A stretch of DNA of 64,000 nucleotides, from assembly GCA_910579015.1 (NCBI GenBank), contig CAJTRO010000001.1, positions 1 through 64,000 on the forward strand, read 5' to 3'. Made by a program: the position numbers and the translations under genes. Of the stretch, positions 32,808 through 42,451 are shown in pieces. The notes under the pieces were generated by a model. The model was not told where the DNA came from and did no database searches. It saw only the letters and a program-made list of their open reading frames with translations. The stretch comes from an uncultured Dorea sp. (GTDB lineage Bacteria > Bacillota_A > Clostridia > Lachnospirales > Lachnospiraceae). The first letter of the stretch is position 1. Each line of letters begins with the position of its first letter.

Positions 32808-33688
32808 GCGATAAACTTCCTTGCCTTAACGGCATACTCTAACGGATTCGCCTTCGCCGGATCCTGCTCCGCCTCTACCAGCATATATCCTTCATAATTG
32901 TGATCCTCAAGAACCTTGAAAATAGGATCAAAATCAATGCATCCGTCTCCCGGCACCGTAAAGGTTCCCATCCTTACACCTTCAAGGAAGCTTAAGTTCT
33001 CTGCTTTGACCTTCTCTACTACCTCCGGACGGATATCCTTCAGGTGGACATGCTTGATCCTGTCCACATACTTGGTCACCATCTCAAGCGGATCAGCCCC
33101 GCAGTATGTAAAATGCCCCGTATCAAACAGCAGGCTTACATATTCCGGATCCGTGTTCTCCATCATGCGCTCCACCTCATCCGGGTTCTGTACCACGGTT
33201 CCCATATGATGATGGAAGGTAAGGGCAATCCCGTACTCCTCTTTCGCAATCTTGCCAAGACGGTTCATGCCGTCGCAGAAGGTCTTCCACTCTTCGTCGT
33301 TCATCACATACTTATGCCCGAAGATCGGCGTATCCTGCTGTCCCTGCACACTGTGGCTCTGCTCAGAAGCGCCGATGATCTTCGCTCCCATGGCCTTTAA
33401 GAATGTAAGCTGTGCACGGAACTCCTTCTCCACCTCTTCAAACGGCTTCGTGATCAGGAAAGAGGAGAACCACTGATTACAGATCTCAATCCCTCTAAGC
33501 TCCAAAGCCTTCCTCAGGACTTCCGGATCCTTAGGATACTTGTTTCCTACCTCCGATCCCGTAAATCCGGCCAGCGCCATCTCACTGACACACTGCTCAA
33601 ATGTGTTCTCTCCTCCCAGATCCGGCAGATCGTCGTTCGTCCATGCAATGGGCGCAATTCCAAGTTTTACTTTGTTCTTGTCAAACAT
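32789..33688 (-). CDS. iolE: Inosose dehydratase-like protein, IolE paralogue 1
   Basis: A 299-residue IolE-type TIM barrel. KLGIAPIAWTNDDLPDLG, ALTFHHHMGTVVQNPDEVERMM, LLFDTGHFTYCGADP and VKHVHLKD-like IKHVHLKDIRPEVV are present. IolE converts 2-keto-myo-inositol to 3D-trihydroxycyclohexane-1,2-dione. It is the first gene of the unit with iolG. No iolB, iolC, iolD or iolJ genes are present in the window, so later steps must be encoded elsewhere or differ. Confidence 0.87.
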   Translation of the reverse strand: MFDKNKVKLGIAPIAWTNDDLPDLGGENTFEQCVSEMALAGFTGSEVGNKYPKDPEVLRKALELRGIEICNQWFSSFLITKPFEEVEKEFRAQLTFLKAMGAKIIGASEQSHSVQGQQDTPIFGHKYVMNDEEWKTFCDGMNRLGKIAKEEYGIALTFHHHMGTVVQNPDEVERMMENTDPEYVSLLFDTGHFTYCGADPLEMVTKYVDRIKHVHLKDIRPEVVEKVKAENLSFLEGVRMGTFTVPGDGCIDFDPIFKVLEDHNYEGYMLVEAEQDPAKANPLEYAVKARKFIAEKTGL

Positions 33689-33829
33689 CTCTTGACTCTC
33701 CTTTCTCTATATCCACTCTTCTTCTCTTCTCTTGCTTTTCTATAAAAAATATACCATACCCGCAGGTCTAAAAAAACTGTAATTATTTTAGGTTTGTTGC
33801 TTTCTGGTCAGATAAAAGTTGTCTTTTCT

Positions 33830-35476
33830 TTAGACCTTAATATGATTCTTCCGGTAATCCACCGGACTGCATCCGTTGATCTTCTTGAATGCCTTGGAAA
33901 AATAATGATAGTCGTTGAATCCTGCTTCTCTTGCCACCTCCTTTATCTTTTCATTCGTGCCCCGAAGCAAAGCCCTGGCGCACTCCATTCTCAGATCAAG
34001 GAGGTAGGAGGAAAACCCCGTTCCCAGCTCCTGCTTGAACAGGAAGCTTAAATATGCCGGATTCAGTCCCGCCGTCTCTGCCGCATCCGCAAGCCCGATC
34101 GGTTCCTTATAATGGGTATGGAGATACTCCACCACCCGGCGCACAGCCGAGCTTACTTCCTTTGGCAGCGGTTTTTTCTGCAACAGAAACCACTTCGGCT
34201 TGTAGGCGTCACACGCAGACATAAGCTGTTCGATCTTGATGATCCCGGCATACTCCTCCTGCGGCCGTTCAACCTTCAGCCGCTGATCCAGCTCCCTGAG
34301 CCAGTGCAGGATCAGACGGGGATCTGTATGCTCCTTACAAAAAACCGACGATACCTTCTCAAATTCCGCTCTCATGTCCTCATACGGCCGGCATTCCACA
34401 TAATCCGCCGCATGATCCAGAAGCTCCTGAGCCTCCCCCGGCAGAACCCTTCCGATTCCCGGACAATCCTCATAATACAGGATCCCGGCGTCCTCATAAA
34501 AGCCAAGCTTCAGCATCTCTCTTGCCTGCTGATATGCCTGACGGATTCCCTCTTCTCCAAAGCAGATACCGCTCACGCCTACAAAAAAAGTATGCTCCTC
34601 ATCTTTGCAACAGCGATAGCACGCCGTGGCGGCGCTCGTCAGCTTCTGCCTCATCAGGCTGTCCCGATACAGTCCCGACATATCCAGGAAACAGCAGAAA
34701 ACCCCTTCTCCCAGATATACACATTCCACGCATTCCATCTCTTTCCCGGGCGAATCCCTCCCCCGTATCTCTCTTGTCCCGGGCGAAGCTTCAAGAGAGA
34801 TATCCTCTGCCCTGCGTTCCAGCCCTCTGATCAGCTTTCGTAAGAATCTCTGTCCGTACTGCTCCAGCTCCAGTCCGCTGTACTGATATTTCAGCATCCC
34901 CCAGGAAGGTATGAACAGATTGATCACCGCACTGTTGGTATATTTCGCATGGATCCCTGCCTCTTTCCTTCTCTTCTCCCGCTCCTTAGCGGTTAAACTG
35001 CCCGCAAGCAGTCCGTTGAAGAAATGATACTTAAGCGATTGCCTTCCCATCTCCACCAACCGCTTTGTCTCATCATTTTCCTGAAACTGCGCCCTCCTGT
35101 CCTTAAGCTGTCCGGCCGTATGGACCAGCATCTCATACAGGCTGTCTTCATTCAGTGAATTCTTCAGTACATATTCATCAGCTCCAAGCTTCATGGCCTC
35201 TCTCACATATTCAAAGTCATCGTGACAGCTGAGTACGATAATATATACGGTACGGTTTGTCTCCCGTATTCTTCTAATCAGCTCGATACCGTCCATCAAA
35301 GGCATGGAAATATCCGTGATCACCACCTGAGGCCCCAGCTCCTCCACAGCCGTAAGCGCCTCCTCGCCGTCCCTTGCATCGGCCACGATCTGATAATCCG
35401 CCCGCTCCCACGCTTTAAGCTGTCTCAGATAACTGCGCACCAGGAAATCATCATCCACAATCACCGTTCTGATCAT
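33830..35476 (-). CDS. AraC-type response regulator (YesN-like)
   Basis: A 548-residue response regulator. The N-terminal receiver has the acidic pair in VIVDDDFLVR, the phosphorylated Asp in VVITDISMPLMDGIEL and the conserved Lys in YVLKNSLNED. A long central region follows, and the C-terminal AraC domain (about residues 445-545) contains GLADAAETAGLNPAYLSFLFKQELGTGFSSYL and FNDYHYFSKAFKKINGCSPVDYR. AGGAG lies seven bases before the ATG at 35476. The gene overlaps the upstream histidine kinase by 26 bp. It likely activates the GPH transporter and alpha-galactosidase genes. Confidence 0.92.
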   Translation of the reverse strand: MIRTVIVDDDFLVRSYLRQLKAWERADYQIVADARDGEEALTAVEELGPQVVITDISMPLMDGIELIRRIRETNRTVYIIVLSCHDDFEYVREAMKLGADEYVLKNSLNEDSLYEMLVHTAGQLKDRRAQFQENDETKRLVEMGRQSLKYHFFNGLLAGSLTAKEREKRRKEAGIHAKYTNSAVINLFIPSWGMLKYQYSGLELEQYGQRFLRKLIRGLERRAEDISLEASPGTREIRGRDSPGKEMECVECVYLGEGVFCCFLDMSGLYRDSLMRQKLTSAATACYRCCKDEEHTFFVGVSGICFGEEGIRQAYQQAREMLKLGFYEDAGILYYEDCPGIGRVLPGEAQELLDHAADYVECRPYEDMRAEFEKVSSVFCKEHTDPRLILHWLRELDQRLKVERPQEEYAGIIKIEQLMSACDAYKPKWFLLQKKPLPKEVSSAVRRVVEYLHTHYKEPIGLADAAETAGLNPAYLSFLFKQELGTGFSSYLLDLRMECARALLRGTNEKIKEVAREAGFNDYHYFSKAFKKINGCSPVDYRKNHIKV

Positions 35477-37262
35477 ATCCTTGCTCCTTTTCCTTCTGCA
35501 TATCAAACCCGTACAGTGCATACTGGTTCTGCTCCCTGTATGCAGGCAGGTACATACAGATCTTCGTACCTGCGTCACTGCTTACACACGTCACATGCCC
35601 GGCGTCACCATAATACAGCCGCAGACGTTCCTTCACATTCGCCACGCCGATTCCGGACAGCCCCTTCTCCTTCTTGTGCGTCTCCTGTAAGAGACGCGCT
35701 ATCTGCTCCTGTGACATTCCTCTGCCGTAATCCTGTACCCACAGCTTTAGCCGGCCCTCCTCTACGTCTCCGCCGATCACGATCCTGTTCCTTTTGCCTC
35801 TCAGATCAAGGCCGTGCAGGATCGCATTCTCCACAAGCGGCTGGAGCATCAGCCTTGGAAGGAAACAGGCATAAGCCTCCTGCTGTATCTGGTAATCAAC
35901 CACGATTTCCTCTTCATAGCGCATACGCTGCAAGTTCATGTAGTTCTTAAGAAAATGGATCTCCTCCGCAACAGTAACGAACTTTCCCTTCTTATTAATA
36001 CTTGCCTGAAGAAGCTCTATAAAATCCTCAAGCAGACCGCCGATCTCATCCTCGCCCTTTAACAGCGCGGCATACTTGATGGAATTCAGTGTATTGTACA
36101 TGAAATGAGGCGTGATCTGATACTGAAGCGCCTCAAGCTCCGCATCTTTTTTCAGCATTTCCTCCTGCAAAAGCCGGCCGATCAGATCTTCAATATGGTC
36201 CAGCATATCATTGAATTCACCGGACAGGAGGCCGATCTCATCCTTTGTCGTCAATTCCACACGACATTCCAGTCCGCCCCTGCTTACCTGCCCCATCGTC
36301 TCTGTCAGGCGCTTTAAGGGCTGATACATGGCTTTCGTTATCACAACCATCAGAACCGCCACACATCCAAGGACCGCCAGGAGAATCACTGCCAGATAAG
36401 AGCGTATCTCTCTTAAGTCGGCTAACACTTCATTCTTCTCCCGCTCCAGCAGAAACGAATATCCGGAGAAATCAGCCCGGTACTGTACGAAGATCATATC
36501 CCGGCCGTCCCCGCTTTTTTGTCCCTCACGGTCCTTCTGCGTCCCGGCATCACCCTGCTCCTGCTCTGCCGGATAATACATGCCCACATGTTCCAGACGC
36601 TTCGCTGATACGATCCTTCCATTCTCATCCAGAAGCGCCGCCCTCGAGGTTCCTCCGCCTTCCAGATTATCAAGGTAATTATAATACAGCGTCCGTTCTT
36701 TCAGGCAGCTCATAACATAAGCACATATCCCGCCGTTATCCGCCTCCACCGGGCTTACAAATACCAGGATATGATCCTGTTCCCTCAGCGGATCTTTTAT
36801 AAGCGCCGGTGTAAGGGAGGCCGTCCCCGTCTTCTCAATCTCATCAAGCTTCTCCTCCGATATCTCCTTGTGATATATTGGATACTCCAGAGACGTCACG
36901 ATCATCTGTTTTTCAGGAATCACCAGATAGAAGCACCCTGCCTCGCTGTGTCTTCCGGAATAATCCCGAAGCATCTTTGCAAGCTCCGTCAGGTCCTGTT
37001 CCTCACCCTCCGAAAGATAAGCTTCCGTTCCAGCAAGGATCTTCTCATCACAGGAAGCCTGCACCGTGAGAAAATAGATCTCCTTTAAGGATTCGTCCAG
37101 CGCATCGCCCATCTGGCGTAGCCTGCCATAGAGGTTCTCCACGTAATCCTCTTCTATCATCCCGGCAGATTTCTGATAGAACATCGCGGTAACCAGAACC
37201 ACCGCACAGCCTGTCACCACAAGCATTGCCAGGATCATCTTACTTCTCATACTATGGAACAT
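35451..37262 (-). CDS. YesM-type sensor histidine kinase
   Basis: A 603-residue membrane kinase. TM1 (about residues 9-31) and TM2 (about 293-315) bracket a Cache-like extracytoplasmic sensor, then HAMP (MYQPLKRLTETMGQVSRGG). The HisKA-7TM/YesM-type His box QYQITPHFMYNTLNSIKYAA holds the phosphorylated His. The ATPase domain has NAILHG and QDYGRGM. The start at 37262 follows AAGGAG at seven bases; a GTG at 37295 inside the upstream gene was rejected. It forms a unit with the binding protein upstream and the response regulator downstream. Confidence 0.92.
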   Translation of the reverse strand: MFHSMRSKMILAMLVVTGCAVVLVTAMFYQKSAGMIEEDYVENLYGRLRQMGDALDESLKEIYFLTVQASCDEKILAGTEAYLSEGEEQDLTELAKMLRDYSGRHSEAGCFYLVIPEKQMIVTSLEYPIYHKEISEEKLDEIEKTGTASLTPALIKDPLREQDHILVFVSPVEADNGGICAYVMSCLKERTLYYNYLDNLEGGGTSRAALLDENGRIVSAKRLEHVGMYYPAEQEQGDAGTQKDREGQKSGDGRDMIFVQYRADFSGYSFLLEREKNEVLADLREIRSYLAVILLAVLGCVAVLMVVITKAMYQPLKRLTETMGQVSRGGLECRVELTTKDEIGLLSGEFNDMLDHIEDLIGRLLQEEMLKKDAELEALQYQITPHFMYNTLNSIKYAALLKGEDEIGGLLEDFIELLQASINKKGKFVTVAEEIHFLKNYMNLQRMRYEEEIVVDYQIQQEAYACFLPRLMLQPLVENAILHGLDLRGKRNRIVIGGDVEEGRLKLWVQDYGRGMSQEQIARLLQETHKKEKGLSGIGVANVKERLRLYYGDAGHVTCVSSDAGTKICMYLPAYREQNQYALYGFDMQKEKEQGYDQNGDCG

Positions 37263-37285
37263 ACCCTGTCTCCTTAGGTACTTAT

Positions 37286-38230
37286 TTACTGCCACTCATC
37301 TATATTATCTTTTGTCAAAATATCTGCGTCTAATATCCTGTCTTCCAATATGCCATCGTCATTCTCCCTGTTCTCGGCGATAAAGCGGACCGTCTCGTAT
37401 CCGATCTCATATCCGGACTGCGCAGCCAGCGCGGCAAGCTTCCCGCTTGCGACCGCAGTCAGCGCATCCTGCTGAGCGTCCACCGTCATCACAAGTACCG
37501 GAGACTCTCCCAGATACTGCCGGATCCCAAGGGCCGTAACCCCGCTGGTGGCAAATATCCCGTCAATATCCGGATGCTCTGAGAATATCCTTGATATCTC
37601 CGCATCCGAGATCAGAAGATTCGCATACCCGCTCTCGACAAACCCAATCTCAATGTCCGTATTCTTCTCTATGTAGGAGAGGATACCCTCCACTCGTTCT
37701 GAATGCGCTGTCTGCCTCAGATCACCCGCAACAATCCCTACCTTTCCACAGTTCGAAAGCCGTCCTGCCATATCTGCGGCAAGCTCTTCCCCCGCCTTGC
37801 GGTTATCTATCCCTATGTACGGTATCCCGTCCGCCATGATCTTCGTATCGTATGCAACCACTCTTATCCCCTCTTCTTCTGCCTCCTCTAGATAGGGGGC
37901 GTCATAAGAAGAGATCGGGGAGATCGCCAGGGCATCCACGTTCTGTTGTATCAAATCATGGATCATCTTCTTCTGCATCTTGTCATTGGACTCTGAATCC
38001 GGGGAAATGATCCTGACAGACACTCTGTAATCTCCGGCCGCCTTCTCCATTCCCGAACACACAGACATCCAATACTCACTGTCTCTGGACTTCGTAACCA
38101 CGCCAATCGTATACGGCTCTTCCTCAGATTCCGCGCGCTCTCTGCGTGCACATCCCGATATCACACATAACCCAAGCATAATTGCCGTCACAGTTCTTAA
38201 GCTCCTGCCGGCATATTTTAAGATTCCCAT
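37286..38230 (-). CDS. Periplasmic-binding-type lipoprotein, sensor partner
   Basis: A 314-residue lipoprotein: LGLCVISGC is the lipobox region, followed by a type-1 sugar-binding fold (YTIGVVTKSRDSEYWMSVCSGMEKAA; VDALAISPISSYDAPYLEEAEEEGIRVVAYDTK; DGIFATSGVTALGIRQYLGESPVLVMTVDAQQDALTAVASGKLAALAAQSGYEIGYETVRF). No ABC permease or ATPase is adjacent. It precedes a YesM-type kinase and its regulator, so it more likely presents a sugar ligand to the kinase than feeds a transporter. Confidence 0.87.
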   Translation of the reverse strand: MGILKYAGRSLRTVTAIMLGLCVISGCARRERAESEEEPYTIGVVTKSRDSEYWMSVCSGMEKAAGDYRVSVRIISPDSESNDKMQKKMIHDLIQQNVDALAISPISSYDAPYLEEAEEEGIRVVAYDTKIMADGIPYIGIDNRKAGEELAADMAGRLSNCGKVGIVAGDLRQTAHSERVEGILSYIEKNTDIEIGFVESGYANLLISDAEISRIFSEHPDIDGIFATSGVTALGIRQYLGESPVLVMTVDAQQDALTAVASGKLAALAAQSGYEIGYETVRFIAENRENDDGILEDRILDADILTKDNIDEWQ

Positions 38231-38358
38231 CTTGCTGTCCCTCTGCGGCCTATACCTGTTTACAAGCTGTTCTTCCTAATTTTTACGCATTTTCTCTATA
38301 TCCTAATATACAGAATATACGCCCGCGTGTCAACACATATTTTGTAGTATTTTATCAT

Positions 38359-38385
38359 AAAAGCACGCAAAATCTGCGTGCTTTT
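38359..38385 (-). terminator. Terminator of GPH transporter gene
   Basis: An 11-bp stem AAAAGCACGCA with TGCGTGCTTTT and a five-base loop. On the minus strand it is followed by TTTTATGAT, and the symmetric arms allow action in both directions. It separates the GPH gene from the binding-protein operon. Confidence 0.8.
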
Positions 38386-38432
38386 AATCTCCCTGTCAGC
38401 CAGTCCTGCTCAGTGCAGAACTTCCCATTTCC

Positions 38433-39815
38433 TTATAACTCTCCTTGTGCCTCTCTCTTCATCAGTTCCTCCATGATAGACGGATACTTCTTATCAAGCT
38501 TATACAGCGCAAGCGTGATCACTGCAATCCCGGCAACGATCGCCGGCCCGAACTTATAGATGGTAACAATACAGTTCAGCGCAGACTCCGGCTGTGTCAC
38601 GCTTCCTGTTGACGTGCTGATATATCCTGCCGCAGAGAGCATTCCTGTCATGAGCGCGGACGCCAGTCCCGCACCCACCTTCGTACCGATGGAACCGCCC
38701 GCGAATATCAGGCTCTCCTGACGGATATGCGTCTTCCATTGTCCGAATTCCACCACATCCCCGATCATTCCGAATACCGCCGCATTCAAAGGCGCCAGCC
38801 CCACTGCACGGAGTACACAGCTTCCCACCATCCACGTGAAGCTGTATGGATTCAGAAAGAATAACAGCTGTCCCGCAAGGGCGATCACCGCACCTGCAAA
38901 GGCCGCATTTCTCTTGCCATACTTCCTGATCAGCGGAGCACACAGGAAAATACATGCGACCAGTACCAAGGTCTCTGTCAGATAGAGCGCGCTGTACATC
39001 CAGGTATCATTATGGAAAATATATTTACAATAGTATGGAAGGATCGTACCGGATATCCCAAAGGATACGCTTTGCAGCATCCAAAGCACAAGGACAGCCC
39101 AGAAATACTGATTCGTAACCAGCGCTTTCAGTCCCTTTCCTGTCGAAACCGTCTTCGCCTCCTTCTTCGCGGTGATCACTACAGTCTCCTTACATTCTAC
39201 AAAGCAGATGACCAGAAGGATCAGCGCGATCACGGCCCACACCGCCATCGTCTTAACCCATGCCGCCTGATCATCCCCGAACAGCTTCACCAGAGGAAGG
39301 GTAAATGTCACTGCCATAATCCTTCCAAGCGGAGACAGCCCCATCCTCACAACGCTCAGCATATCTCTCTCTGCCGATATCCGTGTCATCATGGCCGAAA
39401 GACTTCCGTAGGGGAGATTGACGGCCGTGTAGCATATGGTCGTGCAGAAATTATAGGTTACAAATATGTAGACGGCCTGCACCATCGCCGAAGAATGCGG
39501 CACGGTAAACAAAAGAACGGCTGACAGCGCGTATGGCACGCTCATCCACAAAATCCAGGGCCTTGATTTCCCCCATTTTGAATTGGTTCGCTCCACGATC
39601 ATTCCCATGACCAGATCTGAAACACCGTCAAACAGACGTGAGATCAGCATGACCATACCGATCGTTGCCGGATTGATCCCCACATAATCCGTATAAAAAA
39701 GTGTAAGCAGCGTTCCGACCATTCCGAAGATCACGTTACACGCCACGTCTCCGCCTGCATAGGAAACCCGGGTTCTCCAGGTAAGCTTTCCGTCCGTTGT
39801 AGAAGTATTATTCAT
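38433..39815 (-). CDS. GPH family sugar:cation symporter
   Basis: A 460-residue transporter with 12 helices of the MelB/GPH type. RTRVSYAGGDVACNVIFGMVGTLLTLFYTDYVG, FDGVSDLVMGMIVERTNSKWGKSRPW and GQWKTHIRQESLIFAGGSIGTKVGAG match the family. It has no extra C-terminal domain, in contrast to the fused copy at 24316. It lies beside a GH36 alpha-galactosidase, so it probably imports alpha-galactosides. A promoter with an overlapping palindrome lies upstream. Confidence 0.9.
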   Translation of the reverse strand: MNNTSTTDGKLTWRTRVSYAGGDVACNVIFGMVGTLLTLFYTDYVGINPATIGMVMLISRLFDGVSDLVMGMIVERTNSKWGKSRPWILWMSVPYALSAVLLFTVPHSSAMVQAVYIFVTYNFCTTICYTAVNLPYGSLSAMMTRISAERDMLSVVRMGLSPLGRIMAVTFTLPLVKLFGDDQAAWVKTMAVWAVIALILLVICFVECKETVVITAKKEAKTVSTGKGLKALVTNQYFWAVLVLWMLQSVSFGISGTILPYYCKYIFHNDTWMYSALYLTETLVLVACIFLCAPLIRKYGKRNAAFAGAVIALAGQLLFFLNPYSFTWMVGSCVLRAVGLAPLNAAVFGMIGDVVEFGQWKTHIRQESLIFAGGSIGTKVGAGLASALMTGMLSAAGYISTSTGSVTQPESALNCIVTIYKFGPAIVAGIAVITLALYKLDKKYPSIMEELMKREAQGEL

Positions 39816-39902
39816 CTTTGTCTCCTCCCTTTCTTATCGCTAAGAAAAGGATAACAGACATTCTGCCCTGTCAGAATCCGTACATTTTTTAGATTTCTTA
39901 GT

Positions 39903-39930
39903 ATTTTACAAGTTGTCATGAATATGACAA
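39903..39930 (-). promoter_or_regulatory. GPH promoter with palindromic operator
   Basis: On the minus strand -35 TTGTCA (39930-39925) and -10 TAAAAT (39908-39903) are separated by 16 bp. The palindrome TTGTCATGAATATGACAA (39913-39930) overlaps the -35 and spacer. It is likely the operator for the local sugar regulator. Confidence 0.65.
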
Positions 39931-39967
39931 TGTTTTGTTGTCTTATTTTTAGGTTGGGAGAGGGGGA

Positions 39968-42238
39968 TTACACTATTGCTTTCAGATGTATCATCATCCC
40001 CATATAATCGCCTCCCAGACGCTCCATCCAGTATCCGGCGTTCATAAGCGCCGATCCGGACACTTCCAGCACCTCACGGCCTTTTCCTGCATTCTGTCCG
40101 CCTTCCAGATGCGCATCCCCGTTCACAACCTCTGACGAGACAGAGATCACCTCTGCCCTGTAAACCGCCTCATCCATCAATCCTTTCAGCCTCAGCTTTC
40201 TTGCAGAACCGAAATACCCCGGCAGAGCATGTGTCTGGATATAAGTCACGAGCGCTTCCTTCTTATCCCTGGATACAACCATCCAACATGCATGATCACG
40301 GTTTGCAAAAGGATCTCCGATCCGGTAGAGATCTCCTTCCTTCACGATCCAATTATACTTATGATAAATATCCACCTGCTCACGGATAACCGCCTTCTCC
40401 GCCTCGCTCATCTGCGCAATATTAAGCTCATACCCAAACGTCCCGGCCATGGCCGCATATCCCCGCGTCTCAAGCGGCGTGATCCTGCCGGTCTGATGAT
40501 TAGGCACCGCGCTCACATGCGCGCCTATCGCGGAAAGAGGATAGCACATGGAGGCTCCCATCTCTATCTGGATCCGCTCTATCGCGTCTGAATCGTCGGA
40601 AGCCCAGATCTGAGGGCTGTAATAGAGCACGCCCGGGTCAAACCGCGAACCGCCCGCAGAACAATTTTCCAGAAGCAGTGAAGGGAAATCCTCTCTGAGC
40701 CTTCCCATGATCTCATAGACTCCCAGTACATACCGGTGGCACAGCTCGCCCTGACGGTCTGCCGGAAGCGCCGCAGACGCCGCCTCTGTCAGAGTACGGT
40801 TCATATCCCACTTAATATACTCAACATTTGCGCCGGATAGCACCTGATGGATCATGTCATAGATATGGCTTCGCACTTCTCTTCTGGACCAGTCCAGAAC
40901 ATATTGATGTCGGAACAACGACCGGTGCCTTCCCGGAATCTGTATCGCCCAATCCGGGTGCTCGCGAAACAGCTTAGAATCGGGACTTACCATCTCCGGC
41001 TCGATCCACAGTCCGAACTTCATGCCAAGCTTGTTGATCTCCTTTGAAAGGCGGGCGATACCGCCCGGCAGCTTTTCTTCATTGACGAACCAGTCTCCTA
41101 ATCCTTTCGTTTCATCGTTCCGGTCTCCAAACCATCCGTCGTCCAGCACAAATAATTCGATACCGCACTTCGACGCCTCTGCCGCAATCTCAATCAGCCT
41201 GTCAAAGGTAAACCCAAAATACGTAGCTTCCCAGTTATTGATCAGGACCGGCCTTGACGTATCCGGATAAACGTCACGGATCAGATGCCCTCTGTACAGA
41301 TCATGAAAGGTCCTGCTCATTTTCCCAAGCCCCCGGTCAGAATAGACCATCACAACCTCCGGAGCCGTAAAAGTATCGCCCGGCTCCAGTTTCCAGCTGA
41401 AATTGACCGGATTGATTCCCATTACGATCCGTGTACCGCGAAAATGATGGCCTTGCGCAACTCCAAGGAAATTGCCGGAATATACCAGATTCATGGCAAA
41501 TACCTCTCCGGTATCTTCTGTGGCGTCACAGGAAAGCACAGCCAGAAACGGATTGTCCGTAGGACCGGACTCTCCCCTGGTACTTTCTGTAACGATCTTT
41601 CCCTGCCGCAGCGGCGTGCGGACCGGCCCGCATTCTCTCTCCCAGCTTCCGTGAAGTGTCAGCACATCAAAGTTCTGATGATCAAATTCCACGCATCCTG
41701 ACAGGGCTCTTTTTATATACACAGCATTCGATTCTTCATTTGTAACAAGAACAGCACGGGTAATCACGTTAAGCTGTTCAAATACCGTATAAAGAAGCGT
41801 TACTCCAAGATTCAGTACCTTATCCCGGCAGACCAGTTCCAACGTGTTACAATCACCCGCTTCCCGCTCAAAAGTCGACGGCAGTCCCTCAAGAGCCGGC
41901 TTGCCCGGATAAATCTTATGCGCTTCATAGCGCAGATCACAGGCATGATACCCGTCAACCGTCTCCACCTCGAGACAATGCTCACGATAATCCCCGCATC
42001 CAAAGGTCGGATATTCAAAGGGGACTGCATCCATGATACGCCCCGCCTGCCCCGGCAGTACCGACGGACGGACCTGGTATAACGGACCGTAGAGATAACG
42101 CACATCCGAGTCTATGATCTTCTTTCCATAATATAGATGCGAGACAAACCTCTCATCGTCAAAGATACCGATCACGTAACTGGTATCCAGCGCATCCAGT
42201 TTAAAAATCCCTGCCTGTTCATTATATAAAATACCCAT
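39968..42238 (-). CDS. Alpha-galactosidase, GH36 family
   Basis: A 756-residue GH36 enzyme. The N-terminal beta-sandwich is followed by the catalytic barrel: FVLDDGWFGDRNDE, KFGLWIEPEMVSPDSKL, YIKWDMNR (catalytic nucleophile Asp) and ENCSAGGSRFDPGVLYYSPQIWASDDSDAIERI (acid/base Asp in SDDSD). The C-terminal sandwich ends at about residue 745. The family length is usual and there is no signal peptide, so it is cytosolic and acts on imported oligosaccharides. AAGGAG precedes the ATG. Together with the GPH symporter and the inositol genes it suggests use of galactosyl-cyclitols, but raffinose-type sugars are equally possible. Confidence 0.93.
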   Translation of the reverse strand: MGILYNEQAGIFKLDALDTSYVIGIFDDERFVSHLYYGKKIIDSDVRYLYGPLYQVRPSVLPGQAGRIMDAVPFEYPTFGCGDYREHCLEVETVDGYHACDLRYEAHKIYPGKPALEGLPSTFEREAGDCNTLELVCRDKVLNLGVTLLYTVFEQLNVITRAVLVTNEESNAVYIKRALSGCVEFDHQNFDVLTLHGSWERECGPVRTPLRQGKIVTESTRGESGPTDNPFLAVLSCDATEDTGEVFAMNLVYSGNFLGVAQGHHFRGTRIVMGINPVNFSWKLEPGDTFTAPEVVMVYSDRGLGKMSRTFHDLYRGHLIRDVYPDTSRPVLINNWEATYFGFTFDRLIEIAAEASKCGIELFVLDDGWFGDRNDETKGLGDWFVNEEKLPGGIARLSKEINKLGMKFGLWIEPEMVSPDSKLFREHPDWAIQIPGRHRSLFRHQYVLDWSRREVRSHIYDMIHQVLSGANVEYIKWDMNRTLTEAASAALPADRQGELCHRYVLGVYEIMGRLREDFPSLLLENCSAGGSRFDPGVLYYSPQIWASDDSDAIERIQIEMGASMCYPLSAIGAHVSAVPNHQTGRITPLETRGYAAMAGTFGYELNIAQMSEAEKAVIREQVDIYHKYNWIVKEGDLYRIGDPFANRDHACWMVVSRDKKEALVTYIQTHALPGYFGSARKLRLKGLMDEAVYRAEVISVSSEVVNGDAHLEGGQNAGKGREVLEVSGSALMNAGYWMERLGGDYMGMMIHLKAIV

Positions 42239-42359
42239 TCTGCTTCTACTCCTTCTCTGTCAGATGACCTTTTTCAGATGCCCCAATCCTTACCATGCAT
42301 GGGATGCAAAAAAGATTGGACCGATTATAGATTTCATTTTACGATTTTTCTTAATGAAT

Positions 42360-42412
42360 GGCAAGTATTATAATGTCAAGAGATTTCCTTTTTGGACGGC
42401 AGGTATTATAAT
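42360..42412 (+). promoter_or_regulatory. Duplicated TATTATAAT elements before CoA-disulfide reductase fusion
   Basis: The 15-bp word GGCARGTATTATAAT occurs at 42360-42374 and again at 42398-42412, 38 bp apart, each containing a perfect TATAAT. They lie 40-90 bp upstream of the start codon. No -35 box at the standard distance is clear, so these may be activator-dependent promoters or one promoter and a copy. Confidence 0.45.
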
Positions 42413-42451
42413 ATATGTAAAAGCATGGAACAAGAAAGGAGAACTCATTTC

